Positions 59,578 to 64,000 of a DNA stretch of 64,000 nucleotides are shown here, in pieces (the first letter of the stretch is position 1; every line of letters begins with the position of its first letter). This DNA is from Pantoea rwandensis (GTDB lineage: Bacteria; Pseudomonadota; Gammaproteobacteria; Enterobacterales; Enterobacteriaceae). Below the pieces are notes generated by a model. The model was not told where the DNA came from and ran no database searches. It saw nothing but the letters and a program-made list of their open reading frames with translations. Location: contig NZ_MLFR01000001.1 in NCBI RefSeq assembly GCF_002095475.1, positions 731,310 through 795,309 on the forward strand. Direction: 5' to 3'. The position numbers and the translations under genes were made by a program.

Positions 59578-60159
59578 ATGCAAAACCGATTACAAGATCG
59601 TCAAGAACTGAATGATTTGATGAATGGTTGGATGCATCGCGATCTGGGGCAATGGGATAAGTTGCGCGATTTGTTTCACCCAGATGGTACGATTGAGATT
59701 ACTTGGTTCGAAGGATTGGCCAGTGAGTTTGTAAATGGCTCGATGCGCATGGGCGCATCAGATTTACGAACAAAGCATCTCATCGCCTCCCCTGCAGTTC
59801 AATTCAATGCCAGCGGTGACAGAGCTATTCTTGAAACGAATGCGATAATTATTGCCGAGAACGTCAAACTGAACATTGGATGCGAATGTCATAACCGCTT
59901 CTACGATCTGGCAGAAAAAAGGGATGGCGTATGGAAATTGTTCCACCGCCAGTCTGTCTACGATATGGGTACATTCACCTTTCCGATCGGCCCTGTAGCC
60001 ATAGAACAAGAGGTTGTAATGAAGTATCCGCGTGAATATGCCGCGCTTGCCTATCTTTTGGAGCAAAGTGGATTCCCTCTCGGACGTACGTTTGCAACTC
60101 GCGGAAGTGAACTTGAAACAAGCATGAAAGCTGAGGCTGCGCGTTGGTTATTAGCCTAG
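59578..60159 (+). CDS. NTF2/SnoaL-like fold protein
   Basis: This 193-residue cytosolic SnoaL-4-type protein has an N-terminal helical segment (RQELNDLMNGWMHRDLGQWDKL) with a Trp-His-Arg-Asp pattern, then LFHPDGTIEITWFEG with the dehydratase-like Asp, and a HNRFYDLAEKRDGVWKLFHRQSVYD strand pair. AGGA nine bp upstream supports ATG 59578 over two earlier ATG codons. It is divergent from a LysR regulator. Related proteins include scytalone-dehydratase-like and bile-acid-dehydratase-like enzymes. Reaction unknown. Confidence 0.86.
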   Translation: MQNRLQDRQELNDLMNGWMHRDLGQWDKLRDLFHPDGTIEITWFEGLASEFVNGSMRMGASDLRTKHLIASPAVQFNASGDRAILETNAIIIAENVKLNIGCECHNRFYDLAEKRDGVWKLFHRQSVYDMGTFTFPIGPVAIEQEVVMKYPREYAALAYLLEQSGFPLGRTFATRGSELETSMKAEAARWLLA

Positions 60160-60278
60160 TGACTATTCATTTTTTTGCTCGCTCACCTTGGCTCAACATG
60201 CCTGTGTGCTAGATAAGATATGACATCACCGCTTGCAGGAAGGATGTGCCAGGTGCAGATTGCAGCAAAGATAGGGTT

Positions 60279-60300
60279 CTCCGCTGTCTATTCAGCGGAG
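60279..60300 (-). terminator. Hairpin downstream of the Exc2-like gene
   Basis: CTCCGCT / AGCGGAG, a perfect 7-bp stem with an 8-nt loop, begins about 30 bp after the lipoprotein stop on the minus strand. No strong T-tract follows. Confidence 0.45.
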
Positions 60301-60330
60301 CGTGCCACAAGGCATTCTCCGCTAGCTGCA

Positions 60331-60753
60331 CTATTTGATTCCGTTGTATCCATCCATATAGGTTTCAATAACGGCATTAGACATCTCCCTGCGCCAAAGG
60401 GGGGATATCGAACTATCTTGGTTGTAATCTGATCCCGCAAAACGAGATTTCCCTCGGACCTCATTCGTAAATTCAACGCTCTGGAAATACGTCATACGCT
60501 GCGCGATATCTTTTTTAGCTAAGCCAGCGTCACGATCCTTCTTTCCCTGCTGCCAGAATTGCTCAAAAAATGGCGTAGTCATACGCGCTGAATCTGCAGT
60601 ATTCAGACGGAAGTTTGGTCCGGAGGAATCTTCAGCTGTTGCCATGATGAAATGATTAGCGTGTCGTTGAGCGCTAGTTTGATTTTGCGCACAACCACTG
60701 AGTAACAAGAAAGGAAAAACAGCAATAAGAGAAAAACGTTCGAACTTATTCAA
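60331..60753 (-). CDS. Exc2-family lipoprotein
   Basis: This protein of about 140 residues has a lipoprotein signal ending LLLSGC-A with lipid Cys21. The mature part resembles the Exc2 family named after ColE1 entry exclusion: QRHANHFIMAT, FFEQFWQQGKKDRDAGL, QRMTYFQS and KSRFAGSDY, then a MDGYNG end. A TTG at 60753 with AAGGAG six bp upstream gives the cleanest signal peptide; an ATG eight codons earlier is possible. It stands alone between the NTF2-like gene and the polysaccharide genes. Family assignment is moderate. Confidence 0.7.
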   Translation of the reverse strand: MNKFERFSLIAVFPFLLLSGCAQNQTSAQRHANHFIMATAEDSSGPNFRLNTADSARMTTPFFEQFWQQGKKDRDAGLAKKDIAQRMTYFQSVEFTNEVRGKSRFAGSDYNQDSSISPLWRREMSNAVIETYMDGYNGIK

Positions 60754-61463
60754 AATGACTCCTTGTAGAATAATCAAGATTTCACACCCTTATGAAATCA
60801 CTGGTACTTTTTGGTGTACCAACCTGCCTCACGCACCGAGACCCTTCCAACAAAAATGCGCGACCAAGCCTACACCACTTTGCGTTGAACGTATTGAACT
60901 GCCTGAAAAAATTTAGAGATTTTGGATCTGAATGCTGATCTTCTAGCTGTAGATCATCTTAGCGAATTGACTTAAGTTATTGAGGGTTGTGTTTAAAGAG
61001 ATCTAGCACGCATATTTACATAATGTTCATTACATTTGCACTTTTCTACATGATGTTAATCCAACATTTACCCAGTGCCAGCATAGGCAAGGGCTTTGTA
61101 TGTTCACCACTTTACTGACGATGGATATCTGCCCAACCTACGGGGGTTGAACCAGTATCCACCTTGGCCTTTATCTCACCGTAATAATTCAACCATCAAT
61201 AATAATTGGATCTAAGATTAAAAAAGAAATGCAATTAATCTGATTAATTTAAAAAAGCCTTCACTATTTTAATATGAGCAGCCACAATACCAACCAAATT
61301 AAATGACTATAAGAAGCAGTGAATGTAGATGGATGGTTATTAAGAAAAATAATCATCTTAAAGAACACGTTTTACATCCATATAACTTAATAAAAGAAAA
61401 TTATAAAAGCTCGTAGGTTAACTATTACAACACCAACAAAATCATGCATATGCGAGATATGAA
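60754..61463. other. AT-rich intergenic region before the flippase gene
   Basis: About 700 bp without a supported gene on either strand. Base composition drops to strongly AT-rich from about 61.2 kb, matching the flippase gene that follows. I looked for a JUMPstart/ops element (GGCGGTAG) typical of polysaccharide operons and did not see one. Confidence 0.5.
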
Positions 61464-62699
61464 ATGTACTCTAACGCTATATGGATCATGTTAGAAAAGT
61501 CAGTGAATATCATTGGGTTAATTTACATTAACTCACTTATGGCTAAGTATATTGGCCCGGAGAACTTTGGAAAAATAAACATATCAACATCACTCTTTAT
61601 TTTTGTACAAACGCTATCTTGGTTTGGTGGTGATAACATCATCTTCAAGCGCATGAGTGAGAAAACAAAATCTGGCATTGCCATGGCAATGCACACGCGA
61701 AACCAACGCCGTGTAATTTTTTTACTCTCATCCAGTGCAATCTTAACTTATCTTTATCTGTACACTGATGTGACAGTTTTCTTATTTGGTGTAGCGAATT
61801 GCATTGCCACCTACTACATCGTGATGGACTTCTTTGCCATTTATAACAACACACAATTAAAGTCAAAGATAAACACGATAACCAACATCACTGGATTGCT
61901 TATTGCTCTTGTGATCAGGTTCTATATCTCATACTTTAAATTGCCCGTTTACTGCTTTACGATCCCTATCATTATCATTCCTTTAGTACCTTACATTATG
62001 CGTTTAGTTTACTTTAAGCGCACAACCAATACTGAAGATGTCAGTAAGAGTGGCGGAATATACAACCGATATATGTTATATGCTGGAGGTGCGTTAATTT
62101 TATCTGGATTATCCACTGACATATATACTCAAATATCCAGCATTTTCTTGGCTAATGTAATCTCTTACTCAACGTTAGGTGTTTATAGTGTATCTTTAAC
62201 CATAGGAGGTGCGTGGTCTTTTATTGTTATCGCATTAATAACCAGCTTTTTCTCAAAAATATACAGTGAAAAAAACCAAGCAAACATAGAAGAACTGCTA
62301 ACTAGAATCAATAGGTTAGTCATTATTTTATCCTTGGGCGCTTTAGGTGGCTTCTACCTTGTGGGTGATTACTTTATCCATTTCCTGTACGGCGATAAAT
62401 ATATGGAGTCAGTGAATATTATCCCAATCATCATTATGGGGACAATGTTTTCTGCATTAGGAACGATTTGTTACAGGTACATAATAAAAGAATCAGGGTA
62501 TAACTACCTGGCTAAAAAAATGGTTTTATGCTGCATCTTAACAGTCCCTTTATCCTGGTTAATGATTAACACCTTCGGGATTAAAGGCGCTGCTTATTGC
62601 TTTTTGATCGTAGAGATTTTGTCTTGCACATTATTAAATTATTTTTTCAGAAACAAGACAATTGTCAAAATGCATCTTAACATTTTCAAACCGAGATAA
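61464..62699 (+). CDS. Wzx-type oligosaccharide flippase (MATE/PST superfamily)
   Basis: This 411-residue inner-membrane protein has about 12 helices. It starts MYSNAIWIMLEKSVNIIGLI and contains YIGPENFGKINIS, the N-terminal pattern of Wzx/PST exporters that flip lipid-linked oligosaccharides. Codon use and base composition are strongly AT-rich compared with the rest of the window, as is usual for horizontally exchanged O-antigen or capsule genes. The start lacks a clear ribosome site, and Wzx proteins often have a few more residues before this point. It is followed 5 bp later by an ATP-grasp gene; no glycosyltransferase or Wzy is present. Confidence 0.87.
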   Translation: MYSNAIWIMLEKSVNIIGLIYINSLMAKYIGPENFGKINISTSLFIFVQTLSWFGGDNIIFKRMSEKTKSGIAMAMHTRNQRRVIFLLSSSAILTYLYLYTDVTVFLFGVANCIATYYIVMDFFAIYNNTQLKSKINTITNITGLLIALVIRFYISYFKLPVYCFTIPIIIIPLVPYIMRLVYFKRTTNTEDVSKSGGIYNRYMLYAGGALILSGLSTDIYTQISSIFLANVISYSTLGVYSVSLTIGGAWSFIVIALITSFFSKIYSEKNQANIEELLTRINRLVIILSLGALGGFYLVGDYFIHFLYGDKYMESVNIIPIIIMGTMFSALGTICYRYIIKESGYNYLAKKMVLCCILTVPLSWLMINTFGIKGAAYCFLIVEILSCTLLNYFFRNKTIVKMHLNIFKPR

Positions 62700-62704
62700 T
62701 TTAA

Positions 62705-63583
62705 ATGAAAATGATAAAACACACAGTGAAATCAGCGTTAAAAATCAGTGCTAACATTTCTCCAAAACTGAGCGCTAAAGCTCACTATTACTTTAAATTC
62801 AAGAAAAAGTTAAATTTAACCAACCCTACCCGATTTAATGAAAAGATTCAGTGGCTGAAATTCAATGAATTCAGCAATGACATTTACACCTTGTGTGCTG
62901 ACAAATATAAAGTCAGAGAATATGTTATATCTAAAGGTTGTGGTGAAACCCTGAACGAGCTTTACGGTGTATACGACAGCCCACAAGATATTGACTATGC
63001 TGCACTGCCAGAAAAGTTTGCGCTTAAATGTAATCATGGTGCAGGCTACAACATTATCTGCAATGATAAATCGTCTTTAGATATCAAGAAAACCAACCTG
63101 CAGCTAGCAAAATGGCTCAGGCAAGATTTTTCTTCGCTATTCATTGAACCGCAGTATAAGAAAATAGAAAGAAAAATATTGTGTGAGAAATACATTGAGA
63201 ATGAACGCGGCGGTTTTCCTGACGATTACAAGTTCTACTGCTTTAACGGCAAGCCATACGCAGTGATGGTTTGCATTGGAAGAGAAAAGGGAACGCCTAA
63301 ATTTTACTATTTTGATATGGACTGGCAACCTCTTCCTTTCGAAGACACCCTGGAGTTAATTAATAATAACCAGTATCCAGAAATGCCTGATGGCTTTATG
63401 GAAATGAAAGGTTATGCGATGAAATTAGCTTCAGACTTTAAATTTGTCCGTGCTGATTTCTACCTGCTCAACGGTAAAGTTATTTTTGGTGAGTTGACCT
63501 TTACCCCGGCCGCAGGTCTTGACGTCACATTGCAAGAAGCCGATGTGGTTTTAGGAAGCCAGTTAAGATTGGATATTGGCTGA
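62705..63583 (+). CDS. TupA-like ATP-grasp polysaccharide protein
   Basis: This 292-residue protein resembles TupA-like ATP-grasp enzymes (teichuronopeptide-type) that occur in surface-polysaccharide loci. Signatures are NPTRFNEKIQWLK, CADKYKVREYV, FALKCNHGAGYN as the ATP-binding strand, CEKYIE, DYKFYCFNGKP and RADFYLLNGKVIFGELTFTPAAG with the Mg-binding Glu. It probably ligates an amino acid or acts as an atypical transferase on the glycan. It is 5 bp after the flippase in the same AT-rich segment, so the two are cotranscribed. Confidence 0.88.
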   Translation: MKMIKHTVKSALKISANISPKLSAKAHYYFKFKKKLNLTNPTRFNEKIQWLKFNEFSNDIYTLCADKYKVREYVISKGCGETLNELYGVYDSPQDIDYAALPEKFALKCNHGAGYNIICNDKSSLDIKKTNLQLAKWLRQDFSSLFIEPQYKKIERKILCEKYIENERGGFPDDYKFYCFNGKPYAVMVCIGREKGTPKFYYFDMDWQPLPFEDTLELINNNQYPEMPDGFMEMKGYAMKLASDFKFVRADFYLLNGKVIFGELTFTPAAGLDVTLQEADVVLGSQLRLDIG

Positions 63584-64000
63584 TACGAATCAAATGAGGC
63601 GGCACAGCCTGATGCTAGTGAGTTAAGCATGTGATGATAACGCAGTCTGGTGCCGCTCTGGGGCTGGCTGTCCTCGCGCCGCTGACGCGGTACCTTCACT
63701 TCACTCGTCCGCCTGACGGACCGGTGCAGACGGGACTTTCCCTGTCCCGGCTGCACCTTTCGCCAGCATCCATGCTGGCTCTCCTGGCTTCCTCATTCCG
63801 TTCAGCGCTGCGAAATGCCAGCCCCAGAGCGGCCCCAGCCTGCTTGCTAACATCCGTTTACGCTGTGGAAAAGGACGCGATGACTCAGGAGATAGCGTTT
63901 TTACTGCTACAAAGGGCACCGTGTCTGAGGCCACAGCGCCTCTGATGCTGCCACGGGCTATCCGCAGCGCTGAGGCGGAGACGTTGTGCCAGGAGCCGGT
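63584..64000. other. GC-rich terminal segment without a supported gene
   Basis: Composition switches abruptly from AT-rich to GC-rich here. Frames on both strands are open (plus 63631-63945, minus 63701-63934), but they are Pro/Arg/Ala-rich, overlap each other and resemble no family I know. A short plus frame beginning at 63879 (MTQEIAFLLLQRA) has GTGGAAAAGGA upstream and might be a leader peptide. Sequence of this kind may be a dispersed enterobacterial intergenic element or the edge of a mobile region, but no recombinase or attachment site is visible. Confidence 0.35.

Noticed and set aside
63701..63934. 77-codon minus-strand frame at the window end
   Set aside because: Overlaps a plus-strand frame of equal quality, is low-complexity and has no recognised family; kept only as part of the described GC-rich segment.
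1..64000. tRNA, rRNA, riboswitch or prophage genes
   Set aside because: I scanned by eye for cloverleaf arms, rRNA-like tracts and phage structural genes and saw nothing supportable; a covariance-model search would be needed to exclude small RNAs.

Overview
The window looks like part of an enterobacterial genome. PckA, the LysR, LacI and MocR regulators, the BhsA/YdgH-like small protein, the nu-class GST and the NemA-like ene-reductase all have an Enterobacterales character, and I would guess Erwiniaceae (Pantoea/Erwinia-like); this placement is an inference from family resemblance. Apart from pckA there is no housekeeping gene, no rRNA or tRNA that I can see, and almost everything is accessory metabolism, stress defence or regulation. 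It could be a chromosomal accessory region or a stretch of a large plasmid. No complete insertion sequence, prophage or CRISPR array was found.

Layout. 0-3 kb: an amine or amino-acid uptake and oxidation set (APC permease, FAD oxidoreductase, cupin). 3.2-8.7 kb: a LacI-controlled sugar or glycoside locus with two TIM-barrel isomerase/epimerase-like proteins (one exported), a Gfo/Idh/MocA dehydrogenase and an MFS permease. It is bracketed by four copies of the dyad GTAATCGATTAC, which makes it a self-contained regulon. 8.9-12.2 kb: glutathione peroxidase, a LysR regulator and pckA. 12.4-19.2 kb: redox and detoxification genes (SDR, GST, LysR, a crotonase resembling beta-diketone hydrolases, an ene-reductase, LysR, an alpha/beta hydrolase). 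19.2-23.0 kb: a MocR regulator facing an EamA exporter, then a creatinase-like protein. 23.1-24.9 kb: a decaying zone with a headless TetR, a broken acetyltransferase and about 750 bp of AT-rich gene-free DNA.

24.9-36.0 kb is the most striking block. Ten same-strand genes run as FadL-like porin, exported Ser-type sulfatase, anaerobic sulfatase maturase, MoxR ATPase, DUF58, DUF4381, two VWA proteins (the second fused to TPRs), a BatD-like protein and a periplasmic HAD phosphatase. From the maturase onward every gene overlaps the next, which ties a sulfatase and its maturase to a complete MoxR/Bat envelope system. 36.0-40.9 kb: a membrane diguanylate cyclase, a class I glutamine amidotransferase with a MocR regulator, a divergent YggS-like PLP protein and three small proteins. 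41.3-45.9 kb: DoxX, a two-component system, and a divergent cytochrome b / Mo-oxidoreductase / Met-rich peptide operon that resembles periplasmic methionine-sulfoxide repair and hypochlorite scavenging. 46.1-49.2 kb: a Nudix hydrolase and an enolase-superfamily/MFS sugar-acid operon.

49.3-60.2 kb: repeated pairs of LysR regulators and NTF2/SnoaL-like proteins, with VOC, SDR, chloroperoxidase-type hydrolase and ABM enzymes. Between them lie a DUF305 plus beta-propeller pair and two genes with apparent frameshifts. 60.3-64 kb: an Exc2-like lipoprotein, then an AT-rich two-gene surface-polysaccharide fragment (Wzx-type flippase and TupA-like ATP-grasp protein), and finally an abrupt switch to GC-rich sequence with no gene I can support.
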